64,000 bases of DNA, from NCBI RefSeq assembly GCF_010384365.1, contig NZ_CP048397.1, positions 2,790,001 through 2,854,000 of the forward strand, given 5' to 3'. This document shows positions 54,752 to 63,546 of the stretch, piece by piece. This stretch comes from Streptomyces sp. S4.7. Lineage in GTDB: Bacteria; Actinomycetota; Actinomycetes; Streptomycetales; Streptomycetaceae. The notes under the pieces were generated by a model. That model was given only the letters and a program-made list of their open reading frames with translations, made no database searches and was not told the origin of the DNA. Position 1 is the stretch's first letter, and each line of letters starts with the position of its first letter. A program made the translations under genes and the position numbers.

Positions 54752-57700
54752 TCAAGACCCCAGGATGGTCGTCAGGAACTCACCCGTCCACGACAGCAGT
54801 TCGCGGCCGACCACCGGCTTGCCGCCGATCCTGCCGGCCGTCGGGCGCGGCACCAGGATCTGGTGGGCGGTCGGCTTGATGACCGTACGGGGGTGCAGAC
54901 GCTTGAGCCGGAGCTCCTGCGACTCCCTCAACTCCACGGGCGCGAAGCGGATGTTGGCCCCCTGGAGGACGATCTCGCCGACCCCGCAGGCCCGCGCCAG
55001 CATCCGCAGCCCCGCCACCAGCAGCAGATTCTCCACCGGCTCGGGGAGCTTGCCGTAGCGGTCCGTCAGCTCCTCGCGCACGGCGGTGATGTCGGCCTCG
55101 GAGTTGGCGGAGGCGATCGCGCGGTACGCCTGGAGGCGCAGCCGCTCGCCGGGCGCGTAGTCGTGCGGGACGTGCGCGTCGACCGGCAGCTCGATCTTGA
55201 CCTCCGGCGGCGGCTCCTCCTGCACCGTGCCGTCGACGGCCGCGCGGTAGTCCGCGACGGCCTCGCCGACCATGCGTACGTACAGGTCGAAGCCGACACC
55301 CGCGATGTGCCCGGACTGCTCGCCGCCGAGCAGATTGCCCGCGCCGCGGATCTCCAGGTCCTTCATCGCCACGTACATGCCAGCGCCCATCTCCGTGTGC
55401 TGGGCGATCGTCGCGAGCCGTTCGTGCGCGGTCTCGGTCAGCGGCTTCTCCGGCGGGTAGAGGAAGTACGCGTAGCCGCGCTCGCGGCCACGGCCCACCC
55501 GCCCGCGCAACTGGTGGAGCTGGGACAGGCCGAAGTTGTCGCCGCGCTCCACCACAAGGGTGTTGGCGTTGGCGATGTCGATGCCGGACTCCACGATCGT
55601 GGTGGAGACGAGGACGTCGAACTTCTTCTCCCAGAAGTCCACCACGACCTGTTCCAGGGCCTGTTCGGACATCTGGCCGTGCGCGGTCGCGATGCGCGCC
55701 TCGGGGACGATCTGGCGCAGCCGGGCGGTGGCGCGGTCGATCGACTCGACGCGGTTGTGGATGTAGAAGACCTGGCCCTCGCGCAGGAGTTCACGGCGGA
55801 TGGCCGCGCCGATCTGCTTCTCCTCGTACGGGCCGACGAAGGTCAGCACCGGGTGCCGCTCCTCGGGCGGAGTGGTGATGGTCGACATCTCGCGGATGCC
55901 GGTCACCGCCATCTCCAGGGTGCGCGGGATCGGGGTCGCGGACATCGTCAGCACGTCGACGTTGGCGCGGAGCTTCTTCAGCTGCTCCTTGTGCTCGACA
56001 CCGAAGCGCTGCTCCTCGTCGACGATGACCAGACCGAGGTCCTTGAACTTCGTCTCGGAGGAGAACAGACGGTGCGTGCCGATGACGATGTCGACCGACC
56101 CCTCGCGCAGCCCTTCGAGGGTCGCCTTGGCCTCCGCGTCGCTCTGGAAGCGGGACAGGGCCCTGACGACGACGGGGAACTGCGCGTAGCGCTCGGAGAA
56201 CGTGCCGAAGTGCTGCTGCACGAGAAGGGTCGTCGGTACGAGCACCGCGACCTGCTTGCCGTCCTGGACGGCCTTGAAGGCGGCGCGCACGGCGATCTCC
56301 GTCTTGCCGTAGCCGACGTCGCCGCAGACGAGACGGTCCATCGGGACCGTCTTCTCCATGTCCTCCTTGACCTCGGCGATGGTGGAGAGCTGGTCGGGCG
56401 TCTCCACGTACGGGAACGCGTCCTCCAGCTCCCGCTGCCAGGGCGTGTCCGCGCCGAAGGCGTGGCCGGGGGCGGCCATCCGCGCCGAGTAGAGCTTGAT
56501 CAGGTCGGCGGCGATCTCCTTGACCGCCTTCTTGGCGCGCTGTTTCGTCTTCGTCCAGTCGGCGCCGCCGAGGCGGTGCAGGGTGGGTGCCTCTCCGCCC
56601 ACGTACTTGGTGACCTGTTCGAGCTGGTCGGTGGGGATGTAGAGGCGGTCGCCGGGCTGGCCGCGCTTGGCGGGGGCGTACTCGACGAGCAGGTACTCGC
56701 GCGTCGCGCCCTGGACGGTGCGCTGCACCATCTCGACGTAGCGGCCGACGCCGTGCTGCTCGTGGACGATGTAGTCGCCCGCCTCCAGGGTGAGCGGGTC
56801 GATCGTCTTGCGGCGCTTGGTCGGCATCCGCACGCCGTCCTTGCCCGCCGCCTTCTGGCCGGACAGGTCGGTCTCCGTGAGGACGGCGAGCCCCAGCTCC
56901 CGGTCCACGAAGCCGTACTCGATCGAGCCGCACGCGACGTGCACGAGGGACGGGGTGATCTCGCCCAGCCCCTTGCCGCCGTGCGCCTCGGGGGTGTCGA
57001 GGCGGGCGGCGATGCCCTCGCCGCCGAGCACCTCGACGGTACGGGCGGCGGTGCCGTGACCCTCGGTGACATAGACGGTGCGCCAGCCGTCGGCGAGCCA
57101 GCCCTTGGTGTCGGCGAGGGCGCGGGCGGTGTCGCCGCGGTACGTCTCCGGGGCGCGCATGCCCAGCTTGAGGGTGTCCTGCGACAGCTCCTCGTCGGCG
57201 GCGAACGGCGCCACCGACCACCACATCATCCCCAGCTCGCGGGCCCGCTCGCGGACGTCCGCGATGCCCCACAGGGACGCCGCGCCGACGTCGATGGGCG
57301 CCTCGCCGCCGCCGGCCCCGGCCGCCCAGGACGCCTGGAGGAACTCCTGGCTGGTGGCGACCAGGTCGGCGGCCCGGGTCCGGACCCGCTCCGGGTCGCA
57401 GACCAGCGCCATCGAGCCCTTGGGCAGTACGTCGAGAAGCAGCTCCATGTCGTCGACGAGGACCGGGGCCAGCGCCTCCATGCCCTCCACCGCGATGCCC
57501 TCGGCGATCCTGCCGAGCATGTCGCTCAGCTCGGGGTGCACCTCGGCGAGGGCGGCGGCCCGCTCCCGTACCGCCGGCGTGAGCAGCAGCTCACGGCAGG
57601 GCGGCGCCCACAGACCGTGCTCGGCGACTTCGAGGGACCGCTGGTCGGCGACCTTGAAGTAGCGGATCTCCTCGATGTCGTCGCCCCAGAACTCCACGCG

Positions 57701-58303
57701 CAGCGGGTGTTCCTCGGTGGGCGGGAAGACATCCAGGATGCCGCCGCGTACGGCGAACTCGCCGCGCTTCTCGACCAGTTCGACACGGGAGTACGCGGCG
57801 GCGGCCAGCGCCCCGGTCACCTCGTTCAGATCGGCGGTGCCACCGCCGCGCAGCGAGACGGGCTCCAGGTCGCCGAGGCCCTTGACCTGCGGCTGGAGCA
57901 CGGAACGGATGGGCGCGACGACGACGCTGACCGGCCCGGCGCCCGGGTCGTCGGAGCGGGGGTGCGCGAGACGGCGCAGTACGGCGAGCCGGCGCCCGAC
58001 GGTGTCGCTGCGGGGCGACAGGCGCTCGTGCGGCAGCGTCTCCCAGGACGGGAACTCCGCGACGGAGTCGGCGGGCAGCAGCGACCGCAGCGCGGCGGCG
58101 AGGTCCTCGGCCTCCCGGCCGGTCGCGGTGACGGCGAGCACGGGGCGGCCCGCGTCCCGCGCGAGCGCCGCCACGGCGAAGGGGCGGGCGGCGGGCGGCC
58201 CGACCAGATCGACATGGGCGCGGTGCCCGTCGGCGGCGGCGCCCACCGCTTCGGCGAGCGCCGGGTCTCGTACTACGGCGTCGAGCAGACCGTGCAGGCT
58301 CAT
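54752..58303 (-). CDS. mfd: Transcription-repair coupling factor Mfd
   Basis: This 1183-residue DNA translocase frees RNA polymerase stalled at lesions and recruits UvrA. UvrB-like domain parts occupy the N-terminal 350 residues. The RNAP-interacting domain follows at about residues 500-570 (DYIVHEQHGVGRYVEMVQRTVQG, then YIPTDQLEQVTKYVG). The SF2 motor has GDVGYGKTEIAVRAAFKA (Walker A), DEEQRFGVEHKE (DEEQ box), and motifs TMSATPIPRTLEMA and RGRVGRGRERGYAYF. A C-terminal domain follows. ATG 58303 has GGAAA upstream. Its stop is only a few bases from the IS1341-like element's right end, so insertion spared the coding region. Confidence 0.97.
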   Translation of the reverse strand: MSLHGLLDAVVRDPALAEAVGAAADGHRAHVDLVGPPAARPFAVAALARDAGRPVLAVTATGREAEDLAAALRSLLPADSVAEFPSWETLPHERLSPRSDTVGRRLAVLRRLAHPRSDDPGAGPVSVVVAPIRSVLQPQVKGLGDLEPVSLRGGGTADLNEVTGALAAAAYSRVELVEKRGEFAVRGGILDVFPPTEEHPLRVEFWGDDIEEIRYFKVADQRSLEVAEHGLWAPPCRELLLTPAVRERAAALAEVHPELSDMLGRIAEGIAVEGMEALAPVLVDDMELLLDVLPKGSMALVCDPERVRTRAADLVATSQEFLQASWAAGAGGGEAPIDVGAASLWGIADVRERARELGMMWWSVAPFAADEELSQDTLKLGMRAPETYRGDTARALADTKGWLADGWRTVYVTEGHGTAARTVEVLGGEGIAARLDTPEAHGGKGLGEITPSLVHVACGSIEYGFVDRELGLAVLTETDLSGQKAAGKDGVRMPTKRRKTIDPLTLEAGDYIVHEQHGVGRYVEMVQRTVQGATREYLLVEYAPAKRGQPGDRLYIPTDQLEQVTKYVGGEAPTLHRLGGADWTKTKQRAKKAVKEIAADLIKLYSARMAAPGHAFGADTPWQRELEDAFPYVETPDQLSTIAEVKEDMEKTVPMDRLVCGDVGYGKTEIAVRAAFKAVQDGKQVAVLVPTTLLVQQHFGTFSERYAQFPVVVRALSRFQSDAEAKATLEGLREGSVDIVIGTHRLFSSETKFKDLGLVIVDEEQRFGVEHKEQLKKLRANVDVLTMSATPIPRTLEMAVTGIREMSTITTPPEERHPVLTFVGPYEEKQIGAAIRRELLREGQVFYIHNRVESIDRATARLRQIVPEARIATAHGQMSEQALEQVVVDFWEKKFDVLVSTTIVESGIDIANANTLVVERGDNFGLSQLHQLRGRVGRGRERGYAYFLYPPEKPLTETAHERLATIAQHTEMGAGMYVAMKDLEIRGAGNLLGGEQSGHIAGVGFDLYVRMVGEAVADYRAAVDGTVQEEPPPEVKIELPVDAHVPHDYAPGERLRLQAYRAIASANSEADITAVREELTDRYGKLPEPVENLLLVAGLRMLARACGVGEIVLQGANIRFAPVELRESQELRLKRLHPRTVIKPTAHQILVPRPTAGRIGGKPVVGRELLSWTGEFLTTILGS

Positions 58304-58597
58304 GAAGGGTGTTTCCGTCCGGTTCCGGGGGGTGGTGGTGCGGATGGGTGCTGTGGTCGCGCCCTGTGAGCAACGCGAAGGGCCCGACACGTGTCACGGG
58401 CCGGGGGAACACCAGCGTACGACTCCGGACGGACGGGCGTCGCGCGGGACGAGTGGGGCGGGCGTGTGCGGGCGGGAGTCGGCTGCGGGAGCTGACACTG
58501 GCGAGAAGCCGCCGCCGAACGACGTTGCTCTGTGTAATCGACGCCGGTAGAATCTGTGACAGCCATCCGCCTGAATTCTCACACTCGGAGGTAACGA

Positions 58598-58867
58598 GTG
58601 AACCGCCCCTGGGAAGCAGATCCGTCCGCGTTATTCGAGCGACGCCTCGGCAAAACGGCGCAAGGACTTGGGAATTCGAAGGACACGGAAGACTGCCCGG
58701 ACATCTGGCAGCTCGACAACGGCGACATCGCCGTCATAGGTCGAGATCTCACAGCCGACTATTCGGGAAGGCTGCCTTCCGGAGTCTCCCTGTCGGTAGA
58801 CGAACGCGTCGTCGTGATCCCCGGAAATATGCTCAGCGCCGCTAAGAAAGATATTCCGGATGCTTGA
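58598..58867 (+). CDS. Small protein with a TTA codon
   Basis: This protein of 89 residues begins with MNRPWEADPSALFERRLGKT and includes IWQLDNGDIAVIGRDLTADY, SLSVDERVVVIPGNML. The first two-thirds look like a small soluble mixed alpha/beta protein. Codon 12 (58631-58633) is TTA, dependent on bldA. A perfect CGGAGG lies 7 bp before GTG. The end overlaps the next gene by 8 bp, so the pair is coupled. No family recognised; such small genes occur before DUF6879 genes in Streptomyces. Confidence 0.82.
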   Translation: MNRPWEADPSALFERRLGKTAQGLGNSKDTEDCPDIWQLDNGDIAVIGRDLTADYSGRLPSGVSLSVDERVVVIPGNMLSAAKKDIPDA

Positions 58868-59483
58868 TCTGAACGTGCCGACGATCGATCCCGAGTTGGG
58901 TGAGCGCCTCGTCAGCAAGGATTACAAGCGCGACTTCAGGGAACGCGACACGTCGATCCAGGACGGCACCGCGTGGAAACTGGAACGACGGCAGTATTTC
59001 GAGGAGCAGAACGATCCCAGCAGGGACGCGCTCACGCGTGGTGACTGGCAGGAAGTCCTTCGCCTCTTCGCCGAGGATCGGGACGACGTACTCGCCAAAG
59101 CCGCGAAGGACAGGAGTCGTCGATACACCCTTCACCGGGTTCGCATTGTCGAGTATCCCATCACCCCGTACGTGCAGTGGGAGCTGTACTGGCTTCGACA
59201 GCATGCCGAGTTGGGCGGGAGTCGCGTACGGATCGTCACTGCGGACCAGGTTGCGCATGCCGAGAGAACGCAGCAGCTCCCAGAAATGTTGGTCATCGGC
59301 AGCCAGACCCTTTACAACGTCGTCTACAGCGACTCCGGGGTACCGATGGGCTCGATCCGCTTCACCGACGAGCACCATGTCAGTTCCTGGGAGCGGTACA
59401 TCCGATCGCTGTTCGAGATCGGTGAGGACATCGCCCCGTACTTCGCCCGTGAGATCGCACCCCTGCCCGCACCCGTCCCTTAA
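58860..59483 (+). CDS. DUF6879-family protein
   Basis: This 207-residue soluble protein follows the DUF6879 pattern: KDYKRDFRERDTSIQDGTAWKLERRQYFEE near the start and RVRIVEYPITPYVQWELYWLRQHAELGG, then VRIVTADQVA. Members are Streptomyces-type proteins with unknown function, usually next to XRE-DUF397 or NB-ARC genes, as here. It overlaps the TTA-containing gene by 8 bp, so its translation is probably tied to that gene and may inherit its bldA dependence. Confidence 0.85.
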   Translation: MLDLNVPTIDPELGERLVSKDYKRDFRERDTSIQDGTAWKLERRQYFEEQNDPSRDALTRGDWQEVLRLFAEDRDDVLAKAAKDRSRRYTLHRVRIVEYPITPYVQWELYWLRQHAELGGSRVRIVTADQVAHAERTQQLPEMLVIGSQTLYNVVYSDSGVPMGSIRFTDEHHVSSWERYIRSLFEIGEDIAPYFAREIAPLPAPVP

Positions 59484-59645
59484 CCGGAGCACATCATCAA
59501 CGAGCACAGCGGTGCGTCGGGCGCTCCCGACAGCTCGCGCAACGACCTGTCGGGGACGTCCCACGACGTCGTTCAAGCCGGGAGCGTCACCGGCGGGATC
59601 CACTTCCATGGGCAGGGAAGGAGCGGGGCTGGACGCGAGGGCCCC

Positions 59646-61892
59646 GTGCCGCGCCAGTTACCCGGCGACATTCACCGCTTCATCAACCGCACCAGCGAAC
59701 TCGGCCAGTTGAACGCTGTTCTGCCCAGCCAGGACGGCGAGGGCGGCGCACCCGTCGTCGTCTCGGTCTGCGTCGTCGCGGGCACCGCCGGTGCCGGCAA
59801 GACCTCCCTCGTACTGCACTGGGCCCACCAGGTCCGTGACCGTTTCCCCGACGGTCAGCTGTACGTCAATCTGCGCGGGTACGACCCCGCTCAGCCGCTG
59901 AGCGCCCAAGAAGCCCTCCGCGGTTTTCTCTCCGCCCTTGGCGTGCGGGCGGACTCCGTGCCCCAGGAACCCGACGCCGCCGTCGCGCTCTACCGCTCTC
60001 TCCTGGCCGACCGGACGATGCTGATCGTCCTGGACAACGCGGCCACGATCGCGCAGGTCCGCCCGCTGCTGCCCGGCGGCACCCGGTGCCTGACGCTGGT
60101 CACAAGCCGCAGCAGGCTCTCCGGACTCGCCATACGGGACGGGGCGCACAGATTGACGCTCGGCACGCTTCCCGAGCCGGAAGCCGTCGCCCTGCTGCGC
60201 GCGGTGACCGCCGGCTACCGGCCCGAGGACGACCTTCGCGAACTCGCGGAACTCGCCAAGCTGTGCGCGGCGCTGCCGCTGGCCCTGCGCATCGCCGGGG
60301 AGCGCGCCGCGAGCAACCCGCATCTGCGCCTGGCCGACCTGATCGCCGAACTGCGCGACGAATCCGCCCTCTGGGACGCGCTCAGCATCGGAGACGCCGA
60401 AGAGGCCGAGGCCGTCCGCACCGTGTTCGCCTGGTCCTACCGCGCCCTGTCCGAGCCGGGCGCGACGCTCTTCCGGCAGCTCGGCGTGCATCCAGGACCG
60501 GAGTTCGGTCTGCCCGCCGCCGCCGCGCTCGCCGCACTGCCCGCCGTACAGACCCGCCAACTGCTCGACTCCCTCGTCGGCGCCCATCTCCTGGAGCAGA
60601 CGGGGCCCGACCGCTACCAGTTCCACGACCTGCTGCGCGCGTACGCTGCCGGGCTCACCCGGCACGATGAGCCCCAGGAGGAGGGACAAGCCGCTCTTCG
60701 CCGGGTGCTGAGCTGGTACCTGTGCACCGCGGAGGCGGCACGGGTCAGGCTCGCCCCCGCGGAGGAGCCCGTATCTCTCCCGGAACTGCCCGAGGGCGTC
60801 CGACCGATGGACTTCGCGAACTACGACGCGGCGATGGACTGGGCGGAGCGCGAACACACCAACCTGCTCAGGACGGTCGGAGCTGCCGTCTCCGGTGAAC
60901 ACGACGTGTTGGCATGGAAGTTGGCGTTTGTCTTGTGGTACGTCCAGCCGCCTTCCGCGTCCATGACCGATTGGCTTGCCGTGGGCGCCAACGGACTGGC
61001 CGCGGCTCGCCGGGTGAACGACTCCGTCGCCGAGGCGCATCTCCTCACCTGTCTGGGCATGGCACATCACCGGATCAACGCGTGGGACGAGAGCCTGGAC
61101 TGCCATCAGCGGGCGCTGGCCATCCGTCGCACCCACGGCGACAGGGCCGATGAGGCGGACTCACTGAATCTGATCGGCCTCATCCATCTGCGTCGCCGTC
61201 AACTGAACGCCGCCGCCACGCACTTCGAGGAAGCGGCGACGCTCTGGCGGGCAGCGGGATCCGAGGGCTGGGCGGCCTCGGCCCTGTCGAATCTGGCGAC
61301 CACGCAGTACAACGCGGGGCGCCTGGACGTGGCTTCGGTATCTGTCCAAGAGGCGTTGGCCGCCCACCGCGCACTCGGAAACGCGGGCAGCGAGGGCAAC
61401 GCACTTCGCGTACTGAGCTGTTTGCAGCGCGAGCGAGGCGAGTTGGACGCGGCCCTCGGCTCGGCCGAAGAGGCCATGGACATCGCACTGGCCCTGCGCG
61501 ACCAGATCTACGAGGGCTACTGGCTGCTCACGCTCGGAGATGCCCAACTGGCCCTGACCCGGCACGCGGACGCCCTCGCCTCGTACCAGCGCTCCGCCGA
61601 CCTGCACCGGCGCCTCGGCAACCGCAGCCGCGAGGCGATGGCCTGGTACGGCACCGGTGAGGCGTACCAGGCACTCGGCAGACCCGAAGAGGCCACGCAC
61701 TTCCACCGCCGGGCGGCTGCCGTGCACCACGATCTGGGCGACTCCTGGCACGAGGCGCTGGCCCTGGAGGCGCTGGCTTCGGCGCTGGACGACGCCGGCC
61801 CGCACAGGTCCGAGGCGCTGCGGCTGATCGCCCCGTACGACGACGACCGGGCGGTGGCCATGCGTCGGCGCCTCACTGAGCGGAGCGCGTAA
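59646..61892 (+). CDS. NB-ARC/TPR regulatory protein
   Basis: This 748-residue (from the first usual start, GTG 59646) STAND-type ATPase has a P-loop GTAGAGKTS near residue 50, Walker B LLIVLDNAATIAQV, sensor region LTLVTSRSRLSGL, GLPL-type motif CAALPLALRIAGERA, and the winged-helix region. About 11 TPR repeats (residues 440-735) follow. The frame is open upstream to a stop at 59481-59483, and the upstream stretch reads like conserved family sequence (NEHSGASGAPDSSRNDLSG, then DVVQAGSVTGGIHFHG). No ATG/GTG/TTG begins it; an ATC at 59496 has GGAG a few bases upstream, so the true start may be non-canonical. It is coupled to DUF6879 neighbours. Confidence 0.85.
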   Translation: MPRQLPGDIHRFINRTSELGQLNAVLPSQDGEGGAPVVVSVCVVAGTAGAGKTSLVLHWAHQVRDRFPDGQLYVNLRGYDPAQPLSAQEALRGFLSALGVRADSVPQEPDAAVALYRSLLADRTMLIVLDNAATIAQVRPLLPGGTRCLTLVTSRSRLSGLAIRDGAHRLTLGTLPEPEAVALLRAVTAGYRPEDDLRELAELAKLCAALPLALRIAGERAASNPHLRLADLIAELRDESALWDALSIGDAEEAEAVRTVFAWSYRALSEPGATLFRQLGVHPGPEFGLPAAAALAALPAVQTRQLLDSLVGAHLLEQTGPDRYQFHDLLRAYAAGLTRHDEPQEEGQAALRRVLSWYLCTAEAARVRLAPAEEPVSLPELPEGVRPMDFANYDAAMDWAEREHTNLLRTVGAAVSGEHDVLAWKLAFVLWYVQPPSASMTDWLAVGANGLAAARRVNDSVAEAHLLTCLGMAHHRINAWDESLDCHQRALAIRRTHGDRADEADSLNLIGLIHLRRRQLNAAATHFEEAATLWRAAGSEGWAASALSNLATTQYNAGRLDVASVSVQEALAAHRALGNAGSEGNALRVLSCLQRERGELDAALGSAEEAMDIALALRDQIYEGYWLLTLGDAQLALTRHADALASYQRSADLHRRLGNRSREAMAWYGTGEAYQALGRPEEATHFHRRAAAVHHDLGDSWHEALALEALASALDDAGPHRSEALRLIAPYDDDRAVAMRRRLTERSA

Positions 61893-61928
61893 GTTCCACG
61901 GCGGAAGGCCGAGCTGCCGACTTGGCGA

Positions 61929-62264
61929 TCAGGCCGCGCACGCCTCGGTGCGCGCGTCCGCGTCGGGGGTCGTGAGCCAGACAAGGCGGGCGGACAGGTC
62001 CTCGGCACGGCCGAAGTACCGCACGATGTGTTCGGCGGCGGCGAGTTGCCAGCGCCGGTGTCCCTCGACGCCGACGACCTCGGCGGTGCCGTCCGCGTAC
62101 GCGAGTCCCCACGCGACGACGACGGCGTCGGCGTCCTCCGTGCCCGGGCGGTACTCCTCAACGACCGCGAAGAGGCGGGGAGCGGTGTCACGTACGAGTT
62201 CGTACACCTCCCGCGCGAAGTCGAACGGCTCCGGGGCGGCGCTCTGCGGCGAAACGGTCGTCAT
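61929..62264 (-). CDS. Small conserved protein beside XRE-DUF397 pairs
   Basis: This 111-residue, acidic protein has a helical N-terminus (FDFAREVYELVRDTAPRLFAVVEEYRPGTED) and a strand-helix middle (AVVVAWGLAYADGTAEVVGVEGHRRWQL). ATG 62264 has AGGGGA 5 bp upstream. It is divergent from the XRE gene, as often seen in Streptomyces. Function unknown; possibly a partner of the XRE/DUF397 pair. Confidence 0.7.
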   Translation of the reverse strand: MTTVSPQSAAPEPFDFAREVYELVRDTAPRLFAVVEEYRPGTEDADAVVVAWGLAYADGTAEVVGVEGHRRWQLAAAEHIVRYFGRAEDLSARLVWLTTPDADARTEACAA

Positions 62265-62437
62265 GAATTTCCCCTGTCGGCGAGAGGGTGACGCCCGCCC
62301 GGCTGATGCGGTTGGGCATGGCGAGTAAGGCGCCGTGAGGCGCGGCCAGTTGAAGTGGCGTGCTTCACACCGTAGCCCAGGCGCTACTATCCATGGAGCC
62401 GAAAAGTCAGATACATCAGAACGAGTGAGGGGGAGTC

Positions 62438-63289
62438 ATGGTCCGGAAGAGCCTCCCGTCCATGCGGCAACGGCGCCTTGGTACGGAGCTGCGCAGACTG
62501 CGCGAACAGATGGATCTGTCCGTGACAAAGGCAGCCGCGCTCCTCGGCTCGTCTCAACCACAGATCAGCAGCGTCGAAACGGGACGCTTCGCGGTGAGCG
62601 CCGATCGCGTCCGGTCCATGGCCCGTAGCTACACCTGCGCGGACGAGGCTCTGATCGATGCGCTCGCGGAGATGACCGGGGGACGGACCCGCGGTTGGTG
62701 GGACGAGTACCGCGACATGCTGCCGCCCGACACCCTCGACCTCGCGGAGCTGGAGCACCATGCCCGCGCGATGCGCACGGCATCGGTCATCCATATTCCA
62801 GGACTGCTCCAGACTCGGGCTCACGCGCATGCCGTCATCAGCGAAGGCGTCCCCGCGCTCACACCACCCGAGATCGAGCACCGCGTCTCGTACCGCATCA
62901 AGCGGCAGGTGGTGCTGTACGGCGAGAACCCGACACCGCTCACGGCGATCGTCCATGAGGCCGCCCTACGTATGGGCTTCGGCGGATCGGAGGTGGCTCG
63001 TGCGCAACTGCACAGCCTCCTCGCCATGAGCGAACGGGAACACATCACCGTCCTGGTGATCCCGTTCGGTGTCGGCGCTTTCCCCGGTTCGGGCCAGAAC
63101 ATCCATTACATGGCCGACACGGTCCCGGCCCTCGACACGGTCCAACTCGATTCAGAACATGGCGCCGAGTTCCTCGATACCCCACCGCAGTTGGCGAAGT
63201 ACCAGACCCTCCTGGACCGTATGGAGGGTTGTAGCCTCAAGCCAGCAGCGTCTCGTGTGCTGATCCGCCGGATCGCGGAAGACATCTGA
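62438..63289 (+). CDS. XRE-family regulator with DUF5753 domain
   Basis: This 283-residue regulator has an N-terminal helix-turn-helix at about residues 12-65 (LGTELRRLREQMDLSVTKAAALLGSSQPQISSVETGRFAVS) followed by the DUF5753 region (LAELEHHARAMRTASVIHIPGLLQT, then FLDTPPQLAKYQTLLDRME). Such Streptomyces regulators are usually paired with a small DUF397 protein, present here 14 bp downstream, and together resemble the Scr1/Scr2 system, which affects secondary metabolism. ATG 62438 has GGGGGAG close upstream. Confidence 0.92.
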   Translation: MVRKSLPSMRQRRLGTELRRLREQMDLSVTKAAALLGSSQPQISSVETGRFAVSADRVRSMARSYTCADEALIDALAEMTGGRTRGWWDEYRDMLPPDTLDLAELEHHARAMRTASVIHIPGLLQTRAHAHAVISEGVPALTPPEIEHRVSYRIKRQVVLYGENPTPLTAIVHEAALRMGFGGSEVARAQLHSLLAMSEREHITVLVIPFGVGAFPGSGQNIHYMADTVPALDTVQLDSEHGAEFLDTPPQLAKYQTLLDRMEGCSLKPAASRVLIRRIAEDI

Positions 63290-63303
63290 CAGAAGGGTCA
63301 CCC

Positions 63304-63546
63304 ATGTCCGTCCTCAACTGGCAGAAATCCTCGTTCAGCGCCAACGCGAACAGCTGCGTCAACGTCTCCGCGTCCGACGACGGCACCGTCAAGATCCGCG
63401 AGAGCGACGACCCCGACACCATCGTCACCACCACACCCGAAAAGCTCCGCGCCTTCATACTCGGCGTCAAAGCAGGGGAGTTCGACCACTTCGCCGACGC
63501 GGACGCCGACAGCCCGGCGCGGCAGCGGCTCGGCTCGGACCGGTAG
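63304..63546 (+). CDS. DUF397 family protein
   Basis: This 80-residue protein has the DUF397 pattern: NWQKSSFSANANSCVNVSASDDGTVKIRESDDPDT, TTTPEKLRAFILGVKAGEFD. These small proteins are partners of the XRE-DUF5753 regulators and may bind or modulate them. GAAGGG precedes the ATG by 6 bp. It is the last well-supported gene in the window. Confidence 0.9.
   Translation: MSVLNWQKSSFSANANSCVNVSASDDGTVKIRESDDPDTIVTTTPEKLRAFILGVKAGEFDHFADADADSPARQRLGSDR

Larger units (their letters stand above)
53205..54752 (+). mobile_element. IS200/IS605-family (IS1341-like) element with tnpB only
   Basis: Two similar hairpins in the same orientation bracket the region: GAATCCCCC, a short loop, GGGGGAG on the left (53216-53243) and GAATCCCC, a loop, GGGGAG on the right (54723-54748). 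Between them are tnpB and a divergent ribbon-helix-helix gene. No TnpA transposase is present, so it is not autonomous. The right hairpin ends a few bases before the mfd stop codon; the left end lies just before the HNH lipoprotein ribosome site. Ends are approximate. Confidence 0.7.

Noticed and set aside
54863..58369. 1168-codon open frame opposite mfd
   Set aside because: High GC creates long shadow frames; composition (Arg, Gly, Ala, Val, Asp-rich) and the clear mfd motifs on the other strand show it is not a gene.
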